Shown here piece by piece: positions 45,326 to 58,500 of a stretch of DNA of 62,000 bases. Under the pieces are notes generated by a model, which was given only the letters and a program-made list of their open reading frames with translations, was not told the origin of the DNA and made no database searches. The translations under genes and the position numbers were made by a program. Within the stretch, counting starts at the first letter, position 1; each line of letters begins with the position of its first letter. The stretch is from Phoronis australis (lineage: Eukaryota; Phoronida; Phoronidae), in assembly GCA_002633005.1 (NCBI GenBank), contig NMRA01000664.1, positions 1-62,000 of the forward strand, in the 5' to 3' direction.

Positions 45326-46870
45326 CCTTGAAGCTGGCTAAACCCTGAGTGCTATGTCACCAGCAGTCAAAAGACTTTGCTGAATGATAACTCCGCTATC
45401 ACAATGTGCAGTAAACATTACGTAAGTGCTCAGTTCGGGGTCGTTTTCGTAGTATAAGAGTGAGGTCGAGCATAATAGATGAAAAACAGTGGGGTATTTT
45501 TGTTTTCCAGACACCCGAATAATTATATTTATTATGTCTGTAGTTAAATACTGATAAATTCATACAGTTCATAGTTAACATGCTTATCTAACAAGAGAAA
45601 AAGAAGTATATACAAGTGTGCGAATAGACTAAAAGTAATGAAGTAAGGACAAAATCTATGAACACTAGGGTAGGCATGAAAATTCCCACCACCACTAATT
45701 TAATTACATTGAGTTAGGCTAAATCTTGCAAATACAAAGTGATGGCTTAGTAACATTAACAAGTGAAATAGATTGGCGTACTACGGATGTGATATTAGTT
45801 CAAATAGATGAGAGTCAACGGGTTACAAGTTGTACATATGTAGAACATTAACACTGTACTTTGGGATGAAAATATATTGCCAATTAAGTTGTCTTATTAC
45901 GCATGACGCTGCCCGAGTCAAATAGAGCTCTGAGACAATACGATACTCGTTTGGCCGTTTTTAGCTTGAACGTTAATGGTGATAAAAATTGAAACAACTT
46001 AAAACGCGAAGTTAACTACTGAACTGATTCACACTTGATGGAAGTCTTGATCTGTAGATGAAAATGAATCATTGAGGTAACACACATGTACATGTACATG
46101 TACATGTATCTGAATGACATAACTACAGTTGTCAAATTCAGCGTAGTTACATAATCATGACACATGTGAGACGTGAAATAATTTAAAAAATATTCATTAC
46201 TAAGATAAAAGGTGTTCTGATTTTACTCCCTGTTGTTCCATTGTTATTAGGAAGCCATGCGTGTAGGCTGTAGCTAATTGAGCCAGAAGAGCATTTGAAG
46301 TACATAACAATTCTCAGTCAGAATAAGTACAAAAAACTCCTGGGTGATTTTGCCGTCAGAAGGAATGATGATGCGAATTTCAGCGAGCTAAACGGGATAG
46401 TCGGTGGGCCAGAATTTGTAGGGCCTCTAGAAAATGGTTTTTGTGAGTACTTTAGGGGGGCAATTTTATTTTGTTGTTTTTGAATTCATTTATTAGAGTG
46501 TTTTCAAAATCTAAAAAGTTCCCACATATAAAGTTGCACATTTTTGAGAAATTTGAGTTTGAAGTTACCTAATAATCACCAAAGAGCTTAGTAAACTTAT
46601 ATTTGTAAAAACAACAGTTTTGGTGACTTTTTTGTAAAACAAGTAATATGGTCCCATCAGTGACATTGCATTGAACAATATTACACTCACATTACATGTT
46701 TTACTATTGTAGATTAATATATAAAAAATAATTGCAGGTGGTCTGATACACGTTGTATCAGACGTGCGCAAGCCTCGCATGTGGGCCCATTGCACTGATC
46801 ACCTGGAAATATTTTTATGCTTTATTAATATGTGGTTAAAACCGAGCTGAGGAGCTAGAAACCTGGCTCA
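45326..46870. other. No recognisable gene; ACATGT microsatellite
   Basis: No coding frame is supported. At 46083-46111 ACATGT is repeated in tandem about four times. The sequence upstream of the LINE endonuclease shows no ORF1-like protein. Confidence 0.6.
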
Positions 46871-46879
46871 AAGGTTTAG

Positions 46880-46966
46880 CAGTTTGTCCTGGTTGGACTT
46901 GAACCCACGACTTCGAGTAAAGAAAGCGGGCACTTATCAACCAGGCCACACTGCCTCCTCTTTGTA
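46880..46966 (-). repeat. tRNA-derived SINE head
   Basis: On the minus strand GGCAGTGTGGCCTGGTTGATAA carries an A box and GTCGTGGGTTCAAGTCC a good B box. They are spaced about 43 nt apart as in a tRNA. The T-arm side resembles tRNA-Lys, with TTTCTTTA where an anticodon loop would be, but the anticodon and acceptor stems do not pair well. It is therefore a SINE promoter head rather than a functional tRNA. The tail is not delimited. Confidence 0.6.
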
Positions 46967-46969
46967 GAT

Positions 46970-49860
46970 TAATTGTAAACAGTGAAATTTAAAAAATGTA
47001 AAAAGACACCTAGTGTCAAAAATGCAAACTAAGTCTGAATGTTACTAGGAAGTTATTCTGGCATTGCCTGGCAACAAAAATAACACAAAACACTTGAGAC
47101 TGGGCAGAAGTTGTGCCTCAATGACTAAAACATTGACTAATGGTGTAAAATACGTCTTGTTTGCATAATACACCAGAAATACTTTATCGTACAAAAAATA
47201 ATATAGTTGAATGATCTCTGTGAATGTTCACACAGACTGTATGAAAACAATAGATTATTCTGACAGCGTTTATCAAGCAGTTTGAGACAAATACATGACA
47301 AGGATCAAAGTATGTACTTTCTATTACTTAATTATCAACAAATAAAATTAACTTTTTAATCCAAAAAACCAATGCTATGCAGTCAGTGTTGCTGATGTTA
47401 CTAGAGTTGTCACAGCTGCACATTTCTGTACAGTTTGATCCAGTATTGCAGCACAAACACAGTTTTCCAGCACACATGTTCTTTTTGCCCTTGCAGAGTT
47501 CATCGTTTAGTACTGTCAATGGAGATGCGAACATTGCCATAATTTTAACTGCAAAGCTCCACCACCAATGAGCCAACTATGGTCGATTAGAGAGGGTGCA
47601 GCACCACACACTGGTGATTCGCAGGCAATGAACAGTCAAACACTAAATCCTTGTTTGGAGGCTGGCAGGATTTGAATAAACGTTTGATTCAAAATATGTT
47701 ATAATGGGATGTGTAAATTAGAGTCAGCAAGTGAATTATTGAACACTAGCATCAATTCACTTTCGTGTCTCTTAGTCGGTCACAAACTACAACAGTGAGT
47801 AGCTTCAGCAATATTGCTTAAGATTGCCTGTCCAGATAACTTCATGCACACCAGCATTCTGAAGAACAGCTTCAAAATCTTGCTTTAGTTTTGAAAGGCA
47901 AATGACATCTCCATGTGTTAGAAGCTTTGATTCAATGAACTCCAAACAAGACTGTAGAGAAACATCTCTGAAAACTGTGGATTCGTCACTCTTCACAATC
48001 GTTGTTTTTCTATTTTTATTGCATGAGGATCTGTGGTTCTTGGCTTCTAAGACACAAGGTCTTTATCTTTTAATTTCATTTGCATATTCAGGGCTCTGGA
48101 CTGAGCTGTCGCTTGCGATACAAGTCCAACTGAAAAAAACCCGAACTGTTAACGCTAATTTAACATTCAACTATGAGTGAGTTGGCAAGGAACTTTTTCA
48201 GATGGACTTATCAGGAACTGATCCACCACCAGACTAAGAAATTTACATGCCGTCTGATCTGTCGCCTAAAAATGTTGATCGTCTAATAATTAGATTAGTT
48301 GATGCAACTGAAAATAAATCAGCTGATGTACCAGAGCAGTGATTGAAATTTATTTTTTTAAGTCAGATGCTCAAACCATAGTCAATAGATTTAGACTTAA
48401 GGTAATCGACATTTCACGAAATGGAAAGTGGCTTCCATCGTCCTCAAATTACGACGACGATGGCCACATAGGCACTCTAATTTAATTATCACTGCAGCTA
48501 CCTAAGTAATTAATGTTTACACAAAATTGAGAAGAGGTTCCCCCTATCCCAGGACTACGGCAGGGAATGATGACCACTAGGGCATGTTATTTGCAACCAT
48601 CTACTCCATTTAACCATCTCAAAAACTTTTGACTCAAAGTGCTTTAAAATCACACCCACAGTATAACGCCATATGGTTAACCCTTAGCGCAAGCAGGGAC
48701 AATGTGGCAACTGAACAATGGAGTGTTCGAAAAACAGGATTGCAGGAGTATTTGTTTAAACTGGGAACAAATGAAAACATTAACCAACTCCTCAGAGGCA
48801 TCCCACTACGCGGTACGTCTAAATTTATAGGAACATAATTTGCTGAAAAGCATCCGGCATATGGAGTACCTATGGTATGATCACCGTCTCTACTGGGTCA
48901 GCGGTATTACCTAATGCCTAGGCAGCCAAGGGGCTGAACAAGTTAAAAAACAACTGGTGACAATACTGAAACACACATGGAAAACACCAAGATATACCTT
49001 TCAAAAACACGTCCCTGTTTTTCAAAGCTATACTTCTTTCTCTTTCTTGAAATATGGTCCACAATATACTTTTCCTGCTAATAGGTGATGCACTCATGTT
49101 TCAGAATGTTCCTATCATATTCTGGTTAATTGGGTGTTTCAGATTTTGGAAGTATAATTGATTTTCTTGGGAAATCTTGGATAACATCTGTATCACTTTC
49201 AGCAGCTGCAGCTTTAGTACTACTGTTGGTGCCTTGAAACGTTGCTATGCCGTTCTATGTCCCTTCAATTTTTTGGTCTGACACTTGGTCTTCTAGTCTA
49301 CAGCACTCAGCAGTATACTACGTAGGCTATACCAGGACATGCAGCTGTTTTCAAAACAAACGTTTTTGACACCTCTTCTTCTTTTTGATCTACTGATCTA
49401 CAGAGTTCCACAGTCCACCAGCTTTCGTTAGGAAGCTTTCCTAAGCTTCTTTAGGCTCTGGCATCACAATTTTGTGCTGTTTGATATACCTTGAATTATA
49501 CGAGCATCACACTCCATGGGAGCAGCCATGTTGAAGTAACTAAGCACAACAATACAATCTGGCTTTCTGATTGGTCAATTCAACAGAAAAGAGCCACCAA
49601 GTGTCAGGATTGTGCATAATATTTTGTGCAACAAAAACACCTTTTTAAAAAAATGTGCAAGTGTAGACGTGGGAACTTTTTGGAATTTTATTTATAGGTA
49701 TATTATCTAGCCACATAGAAAAAACTAGGTTGCCCCCTCAAAGTACTCACAAGGATGAACGCTGAGATCTGGCCCACCGACTAAGATGCCATTTGAGAAC
49801 TGCATCTTATTTAGACGAAATTTCGCTTCTTTCCACTTTCCATAGTTTTAAGGTCTCTTC
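46970..49860. other. No recognisable gene
   Basis: AT-rich sequence with short chance frames only. No motif, LTR or inverted repeat was recognised. Confidence 0.6.
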
Positions 49861-49869
49861 TGATGCAAA

Positions 49870-50102
49870 ACCTTGCAACAGAAGACCTAACAACAAAAGA
49901 TCTAGCACCAAAAGACCTTTCAACAAATGGCCTAGCAACAAAACACCTAGCAAAAAAACACCTAGCAACAAAACACCTAGCAACAAAACACCTAGCAACA
50001 AAAGACCAAACAACTAAAGATCTAGCAACAAAAGAACTTGCAACAAAGGACCTAGCAACAAAAGACCAAGCAACAAGAGACCTAGCAACAAAAGACCAAG
50101 CA
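49870..50102 (+). repeat. 15-bp minisatellite
   Basis: About fifteen units of a 15-mer close to CCTAGCAACAAAAGA, with variants AACACCTAGCAACAA in the middle. Because the unit is a multiple of three, frames stay open across it: one plus frame reads LATKDLATKH-like pentapeptides, a second reads SNKTP repeats, and the minus strand reads LLLGV repeats. None of these is evidence of a gene. Confidence 0.9.
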
Positions 50103-50109
50103 TTTGCAC

Positions 50110-52960
50110 CAATCTAAGAATCACTTCTCCATGGCAAGGATGGAACTAGCAAATAAACTTGTGTTGAAGGCAGATTAATCATTACTGAGGAATGCAATAA
50201 GGGTGGCGTGTCAAGTCATGTGCCTATGCACAGAAAGACTGTTACCCGATATTCGACACCTTATAAAACGTGGTGACAATATCAAAGACAAAGACAAGAA
50301 AATAGACTTGAAAGTAGACATGAATGTCCTTCAGTTGATTTGCCAATTGGGCTTCTTCCTTTACTCGTTTCCTTGTTGAACCGAGTGGTACCTTGCGCAC
50401 CGGAAATATATATTTCCTCGCAGAAGTACCAACAGAACTTGGCGACTGTCATCAAATAATTCAACCTCATGACCAGTCTTCCCTCCTAAATATTGGTGGT
50501 CAGGCATTACCGGTAGCTCTTGGGAGGACTTGTGGTGATAGAGACCTGGCTGAATCATTCGAGTATCCGGTACTAAACAACGATTCCAGTACCAAAAATG
50601 ATATCACTCTTGATAGATACAGATAACAAAACAGCAAAGACACAACCACAAAACATCACAGTAAACAAACTTGACCAATTAGATGACTTTTGGAAGGCTG
50701 TGATGTTCCCAAACCCCAATACTTGTCAACTTTTCCGGCACTGGGTGGGAATGACGTAAATGTAGGCCTACTCACACAAACACTCGTTTATTTTGAGAGG
50801 AATTGTGTCTGGAGGTGCCTGAAGATAAATTTACTCTAAGGTTCAAAGATGAGCTTCAAGTAAAGTCATATAAAAACACAACTGATTTGAGGGCTCTGCA
50901 ATCCAAATATGAAGAAGCAGATACAGGAGTGGCACTGCTTGCTCTCTACAGCCAGATTAGTTCATATGTCTTCTAGGGACAGTGATGTTCTCGTACTATC
51001 GTCCTTCCAACAAATGCAACGTGAACATACATGTATCTGGGTGAGGTCGTGTACACCAAAGAAAATTCGACGTGTTAAAGCAGGTTTCAACGACTACATA
51101 CATGTACATGTAGAGGCGCTTCAACATCCGTGTTAGCTATTCATGTGCTGACCGGTTCTGACACCATGTCATACATCGGTAATCACATGGACAGTTTCGG
51201 TAGAGCATCGCAGATTATTTCAGATCTTTTGCGTTGGTGAACTCATATAGGAGACAATGACGTTTTCAGAAGCATTAGTTTGCAGAATAGACAACGTTAT
51301 CAGAACAGACTCTGTACAAGTAGCACGACATTTAATTTTTTTAAGACCGTGAAACCAGAAACCCTTCCCTAACACAGGATGCCCTGTCTTTCCATTTGAC
51401 GAGAGTACATTAACAAGACTAGGTATGATGAAACCTTCATGGTCCAATTCCTGAGTCGCCAGCACAATCTGATATTGGATTACTCAAACGGATTCAGTAC
51501 TGCAGACCACAATGATAAACACAGAGTCTTATTCCATACAACTGCATAGATGAGGCATCTTGTGAATGCCAGAATCCTAGTTTGTTAATTACTTACTCTG
51601 GTTGCTGAAAACATACAATTTTGAAGACGGCTAATGTACGTGCCCAATTCTGCCAATTTGCAGTCTCATACTCCAGCGGCAAAATTAGGGGTCATGTAGT
51701 GCACAAAATTTAGCCTAAATGATTTTGTTAAAATACCTATCCATCAACAAAATTGAAGTCGTTTTGAATTATTCCGTATGTATTATTTTTTTTTGAAATC
51801 TACTGTTTTTATATGGACTAAGGCCTACTTAATTCAGGAAATCTGTATTAGGTTGCAAATCACTCTGCACATGCGAGGAGCACATTCACGAACACACTCT
51901 TTGTATGAATACAGTTTGATTTGATTTACGTGTGTTAAAAAGTACCAAAAAGAAAATGCTAAAACTGTTTTCAGTTGGTCCGAGAACAATTCATACATAT
52001 TGAATCTAGTCACATATTTAGACACAACGTAAGTACATAGCGCAGAAATGTCTGGCATGATGCCGACACTAAAAATGAAGAATCAATTAGATCCAAGTCA
52101 GAGGACATGCCTGACGGCATAACTCCTAGAACACAATTTTACCTATCGCAACAGGAGGCATGAAACACATTGCGGCAAGACATTCATTCCACAGCACTGG
52201 GACACCAAGACGTTAGGTTTAAGAGCACAATCAATAATGTTACAAAACAGAAAACATCGATCTATGACAGGTTAAATTCACCCCTTGACCTTGGTGTTTG
52301 GGTGAGTATTGGAGATAGAGTCACCTGTTCATCTTACACCTGCACTGTCAATTGACCCAGGACAGTAAACACAGCTCAGCAAGGCACTGCCAGTCTAGCA
52401 ATCTTTTTATGTTACCAAACGGGAGCAATGTTAAGGGAAATAATACAATGGTCTATCACGCGCAAGCGATCCAACTGACTTGTTTTATTTGGAACACATA
52501 CATGTAAGCCTTCTAGACATCGCTAATGTCCATGACGCAACAATGTCCTCCAGTGGATTTGCAAGATGTGTCTCCCTCTCTACAAACTCTGCTCGAACCC
52601 TTCATATGTAGCAACAGAAGCGGGTACACTGCTTCCTCTGCTCTGGCCCCTAGTGGTTATTTATTTCTTATGTGTGTCTCTGCCTCAAACGTTTTTGTTT
52701 AACAACAGTTTTAACTCTTATTGTTAGTGCAAACTGTGCTGAATGATCGTTGTTTCGTTAACTGACGGCAATTGCAGTCTCGCTGGACTATGCTGTAGTG
52801 GGGCGTAAGCGCACGATGTAAGCTCAGTCGCCAACATTTTTCATTGAAAGGTAACAGCTACGCACCGTAAGTTGCCTTATAGTGGGGCGTATGCGAAACC
52901 AACCATCTATTACATCTTGAAGCCATTTTACTCTATTCTGGGCTTCTTGGACTCAAAAAC
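50110..52960. other. No recognisable gene
   Basis: No supported coding frame. ACATACATGTACATGTAG lies near 51095. Short frames of 60-80 codons on both strands show no motif. Confidence 0.55.
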
Positions 52961-52967
52961 GTGACCG

Positions 52968-53396
52968 ATGGGTTCAGCCACAAAACAGGGCTACTTGCGT
53001 ATCGTCGTGTTTTTGGATAGTATTATTAGTACCCTTTGCAATCCATTGCGTCAGTGTCACCTACGGAGTTCATGCATCAAACTACTGCGTAGCAATGATC
53101 TGTCCACTACCGACACTGATTGTGTAGCGGGTACCTCCGAGGGGCGGTCGTTGGTAATGCGTGATATCGGATACGTCTTCCGTGCATACGATCTTTTCAT
53201 ATCGATAGATAATGCTTTTGAATTTATATTGCATTTTATCGAAAATGTTGGCAGACATTGGAAGATTGTGTCAAAAGATACATTTGAAATCTTCAAAGTT
53301 AGTAATACAGTTTTAAAACCAATTCGGTTAGAGCTGTGCAGGAATCAAAATTTTTACTTCGCCTTTCATAACAGACTAGTTGCTTTTAATATTTAA
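52968..53396 (+). CDS. Unassigned 142-codon frame
   Basis: One of the longer frames outside the mobile elements. It reads MGSATKQGYLRIVVFLDSII at the start and FEFILHFIENVGRHWKIVSK later, then SNTVLKPIRLELCRNQNFYF. Composition is plausible for a protein but I see no known motif, no signal peptide and no membrane segment. The opposite strand is also open for 79 codons at 53057-53296, so chance is possible. TAGTGGGGCGTA occurs twice upstream (about 52796 and 52881). Confidence 0.2.
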   Translation: MGSATKQGYLRIVVFLDSIISTLCNPLRQCHLRSSCIKLLRSNDLSTTDTDCVAGTSEGRSLVMRDIGYVFRAYDLFISIDNAFEFILHFIENVGRHWKIVSKDTFEIFKVSNTVLKPIRLELCRNQNFYFAFHNRLVAFNI

Positions 53397-53399
53397 TGT

Positions 53400-54290
53400 T
53401 TAGATATCCCATACGTCCAGTCTTTGGTTTAACAAGACTACAGAGTTGGAAGAAGTCTTACATGAGGACGAAGAGAAAGCAAAGGGCTCCTCAATAGACA
53501 AGCAGCTGCAAAACACACTCTTGGAGGCATCAGGTAAAACAATACTTTGCGCAGTGAACCTCGACACGCAATGTGGCCCGGCGACAATACTTGTCGACGT
53601 TTGTATTAACACACCTGAAGTACATGTATTCCCTCTTTCTCTCCGAATGCGACAATAGGTGTATAGCGTGATTAAAATGGGATGTACTACTACTGTAGTA
53701 TCCCGCTGCGAGTGACATTGAATGTATGCCTAAGCACTGCAATGTCGGGGTGGTAAAATCAGAGTTAATATTCGCCCAATAATAATATAGGTAACCTTTG
53801 GGACCAGGGTTATGAAATATCGATAAAACTTATTCAAGTACTCAGATTGGTAAAATTATTTTCATGTAAGCATGTCTTGCATTGGGGGTGGATCTTGAAA
53901 GCATGAATTCTGGGTTTCATTACTTTGGATGGTAGTGTGCGTCGTAAAAGGTCGCAGCTGCTTGTGAATAATCTTTGAATCAAGGGGCAAAAACTCTTGA
54001 GGACTTGTCTTTAAAATCCAGGTCATCTACTGACACGCTACCTCGCCCTTTCTATCAGCGTTTTTTTGAAAGTCAGGGTAATGGTTGTACACCGCCCTAA
54101 ATGTCGAATCAAAGTTCAAAAATTGCCACTTTCACCCCATTTTACGTAAAGTTTTGTGCCCTTCAATTAAGGACATGTAGCGGCATTGTGGGTTTATGTT
54201 ATCTCTGTTTCAATGAGATACATGTAAGATTCATGCTGTTTTGGTACGCCAGCCCTGTATGTTGGTGGCTTCGCTTAATATTTTTGTGCT
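53400..54290. other. No recognisable gene
   Basis: Short frames only, no motif recognised. Confidence 0.5.
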
Positions 54291-54388
54291 TAGCATTTGG
54301 TGTGGTAGATCAGTTAACAGTAGTGTACATGTAGGTAGTAGTTTAGCATTTGGTGTGGTAGATCAGTTAACAGTAGTGTAGGTAGTAG
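54291..54388 (+). repeat. 53-bp tandem duplication
   Basis: TAGCATTTGGTGTGGTAGAT through CAGTTAACAGTAGTGTA is repeated 53 bp downstream. The first unit carries an extra CATGTA before GGTAGTAG. Confidence 0.9.
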
Positions 54389-54740
54389 CCTTGGTGCAAA
54401 CATGTGTACTCAATACACAGCTTTGCACCGATGTGGGTCAAAATCTGGCCATATAAAGTCTGACATAACAAAATTAGTGTCATTAAAACTTCTTCTTATT
54501 TAACGGTATTAGAGAGAGTGGTGTTAATCTGCTGATACAATTGTGTAGCGATCTTTAGCGAAGGGTTTCGGCGCCGTGAATTATTGCGTCACGACCTATT
54601 GGTTAGTTTTCTTTTTTCGCCGATTCTTCAATCAACTGATCTTCTTCCACGAGGTTGCGTAGATGTCACAACAAATCATCGGAACTGGTTTCATGTAGTT
54701 ACATTTTTTCGTAGTCTAATACCATGAAACCGAATTTCAG

Positions 54741-54856
54741 CAGTGGCGGATCTACGTTTTCAGTAAGGGGGGGGTTAGGATTCCAGCAAAGGTTGAATCC
54801 TAGGCGCGTGTCGCAGAGCTGGGGGACGTCGGGAGGGGGAACCCCCTCCCGTGTAA
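54741..54856 (+). repeat. CAGTGGCGGATCT-type short repeat, copy 2
   Basis: It opens CAGTGGCGGATCTACG, then AGTAAGGGGGGGG. It ends with a perfect inverted repeat, CGGGAGGGGG / CCCCCTCCCG, around AA (54830-54851). It shares opening and layout with 8662-8802. Confidence 0.55.
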
Positions 54857-55126
54857 GACATGTTTTGTTTTTGTAGCCAAATATTGAAAATTACATGCAT
54901 CTTGGTAAGTTTCTGGGACTTAACAGGTCTCTGGAGATTTTCTTAAGATTTTTTACATAGCACACTTAGGTAAAAAATCCCAAGACTAGTTCGCTGAAGG
55001 ACCAGAAGGACACTGAAACTAAATACCTTCACAAATCAAGTTGGCCCGGTCCTTCGCGAGACCTAAAGTGTACAATGCATTTTTTTAATTGAAAACTTCT
55101 CTCTAGACACGTTTTAATCCCCAGTG

Positions 55127-55588
55127 TTTACTAATACGTTAGTCCTATCCCTCTGTTGTCTAGACTTCCGAGGAGTCTGATTAACGGATCCAATGGTTCG
55201 CACGCCTTGGAACCATTCTACCCAGATATCTTCGATATTTGCTCCCAACGCTTGCATTTCGTCGACTGCTGTGTCAATGAGCTTGTACGCCACTACATTG
55301 CCAGCATCTGGTTTCGCGGCTCAGTTGGCACTAAGACCCTTGAGGCTGCCAAGTCCATTCAAAAGACTTACATTTGCAACTAAATTTGATCCGTTCATCA
55401 TGGACCACTTTAAACCTTTACAACGTATCCGAGGACCTATTTGCATCTCTTGCCATTTTCGAAATAAAGGTCCCAATGTCTGAACGCTTGAAACCCGAAG
55501 TATTAACATCAAATAAATGCCCATGGGCATGAACCTTTCATCAGGTGGGCCTTTCTGCGAAAATTCCCAGTATAGAAGACGGCATTGT
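55127..55588 (-). pseudogene. Unassigned protein-like frame with one TGA
   Basis: A single minus-strand frame runs about 155 codons between stops, broken once by TGA near 55321. It reads WEFSQKGPPDERFMPMGIYL, LGPLFRKWQEMQIGPRIRC, VSLLNGLGSLKGLSAN, then after the TGA VVAYKLIDTAVDEMQALGAN and DIWVEWFQGVRTIGSVNQTP. The amphipathic, acidic/hydrophobic pattern after the stop looks like real protein. The plus strand is also open (55193-55483, 96 codons), so strand choice is not certain. I do not recognise the family; a retroelement gag or a host exon are both possible. Confidence 0.35.
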
Positions 55589-55589
55589 G

Positions 55590-58500
55590 CTTATTGCAAG
55601 TAGAAAGACGGTAGCTGTTGAGGTCGGAACTAGAGGTCGTTAGGAGGCCTATTGAACTTGAGTCCCGCAAGACTTTGTTGTGAAAGAAAAGCCTCCCCGA
55701 AATTTCTGGTACTGTACACTATTCGCGAATGCGGTCACTTTGTCAATGTGAGTGCCTCCTTGGTCATTCCTTGTATAGATATAAGTTGTTAGATTGTATC
55801 TTCAAACGGACTTGCGACCAGACCACGGCGCCAGCCACAATAGCATTTCTTCGGAAAAAAATATTAAATATTAAAAATATTCAAAATATTCAAAATATTA
55901 CATCTACATGTACACTGCATGACATTGCGCAAGACTTTACTATACATCAGCCAAATTCGAGTCACAAATGTGTGGAGTGTAATAGAATGACACGGCATGA
56001 CAGATGAGGTACGTAAAAACGTTGCCGTAAATTCGCCTGAATATCAGGGTTGCGGCACCACAGTATTTCCCCTAATCGAATCAAAACATATCCTAGAGTA
56101 AAGAAGCTAGATACCTAAAGAAATCAGCTATAGAACTGGTCTTTCAGCGGTGGATCCATCTATAATGCTTTGCTACTTCAGGAGTTTCGACGGAAGCGCA
56201 CGCACAATTGATCTCTGCGCGTTTTGTCGATGAGCCACAAGGACTCAGCAATTCACAATGCAAAAAATATACTTTCAGAGTGATAATCCCCCTCAATTTG
56301 GTTTACTCGGGGTTTACAAACGCTGTCCGTGCCGTTTTTTTTTTATTTTTGGGTCCTGGCCCAATGGGTGGGGGTTAAACCACCTGACCCCCCCGTACAT
56401 GTATATCCTCCACTGTTCAGAATCAAATTTGCTTCTGTGAAGATGTCATCAACTGCCGTGAGATGTCGCAAAATTTTAGGAAATGGCGCGTGCGCGTTGC
56501 ACGAACGCACTGTTTTCAAAACGACAAACTACTTTTCAAAGTTACAAAAGGTAGAGAGTTACACAAGTAAATGACGTTTGTTGCATTGTTTTTCATTTAA
56601 GCGACTGTAACGGGCAAGGTGAGTGTAGGTTGATTCCCAGATTTTGCATGCACCCCGTCCGACCTTTAGCTTTACATGCTGATATAAGTTTTACGGCGAG
56701 GTGACCTGCAGAACTACCCTGGCTGTCTGCACTTTCGGGTTCTATGGAAGATTAACACACAGTGATACATAGCTGTATTTTGACGATAGTCTTTATACAG
56801 CTAGCTAGATGGCTATGTAGGTAGTAACACTAGTGCGAGTCGCAGATAATTTAAGACTATCGGCTCAATGTACTTACATGTTATAGTAAGTATCACAACA
56901 GATCAGTTGCAATACCTTCACCCGGCAACACAACACCAGTTTGTTACTCAAACTAAACTGCTCGCCATTTGGTTGGAACATGATTTCCTGTCTCGCTAGC
57001 CACTTTTTTCAAACCATGCTGGAAACATGATCTGCTCACCAGATCGATCTAGCGGTGCTAAGGTGGCGTACCTCTCCAACTCGACATTCCGCTTTGGGGC
57101 GCCTGTTCCGGAATACAGCTGTTTTGACAATGTGGAGTACGGTTTAATACTGCATTCATCACCTACAAGGTGAACTAGGAGCCCTCGAGGACTAATACAG
57201 TTTTTCAGTCCTAAACCAATTGCGGGTGATGATACGCTGCGCATCACAAATCATGGATAAATGTGTTTTTAGAAACTATTGGACAAGCGTCTGAATGGGT
57301 CTGGTACTACTTGTAGTTATATACATTGAACCCTCATCTTCAGGAACTCTTTTGTCAGGAACCCTGTGCACCACGATGGGGATTCAGGGTAGGAGTTGCT
57401 GAAACATGTGTCTGATGAAGAAGCTCCACTGATGCACTAATAATACCTGTAATTAGTTTCACGCCCACGGTATTGTTGATATTTCAAAAAATGGGTGAAT
57501 CATTTTACACCGAGCATATTGTTCAGTTTGGGAGATGTTTGCGTTTCCAATTGTCTCAAGCAGGAAATAAAAGATTGTGCATATTGTCATCTGGATTACA
57601 TGTTCGAATAGTCTGCGCTTTTCTCTGCAAACATACGTATTTATTACAGCCAAGAGACTGGAAAATGGTGGATCCTATGGAAATGCCGAGACGTCGGACG
57701 AGGTCTTGGTAGAGTACGACATCTTGATTACGTTACAGCAATACGCATCCATCTTCAGACTTAAATCATCGGCGCCAGGGTGAGTAATATGGTATTCAAG
57801 TAAAATCTCATCCGATTAGGAGAACGGCAACGAACAATAGAGACTTGCGTCAAGTAAAGGTGTGACCGACCAGTTATAATTCAGTTCGTCGTTTTACTGT
57901 ATTCACCGAGAACGATATTAACGTCAACGACATTCTCTGAGCTCAATCTAAACGCAATTTAGATGGAACAAGTGAAACGCACAGAAAAGAGTTTGAATGA
58001 CTCCGTAGCTGGCCTAATCTGTTCGAAGGAGAATACTGTAGATAATTGGAAATATACTTTGTTTTGTAATACTACAGAAATGCTCCACAAAATAAAGGCA
58101 TGGGACAGTAGTTTGTTGCCTTTCAATTTGCACGACTATTTCCGTTTCTTGTCTTCAAAGCTCGGTAAACTGATAAAAAAATGGATTTTTATTTCAAGGT
58201 GCCGAAACATGAAATACCTGCTTTTAAAATCACTTGACTGCATTCGGTAGTCCCAATTCGGAAACTCTACGGTCGTAGCACATCAACAAAGGTAAAATAA
58301 AGTTTGGAGAATTCGTATGAATAGCCTATGAAGGTGTTCTTTTTGTTTCGAAATTGTCATAAATTATAATAACTTTTGTAATAATCTAGTATCTAGTTTC
58401 TTTGACTTCACGTATTAAGACGATGCTATAATCCCAGAAAAAATGTGGACATTTGGCTTCCCTGGAATGCATTGTTTTAAACGCTTCATCGGATTTCCCT

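Noticed and set aside
49807-50117. Frames with LATKD, SNKTP and LLLGV repeats
   Set aside because: They are translations of a 15-bp minisatellite, open because the unit is a multiple of three.
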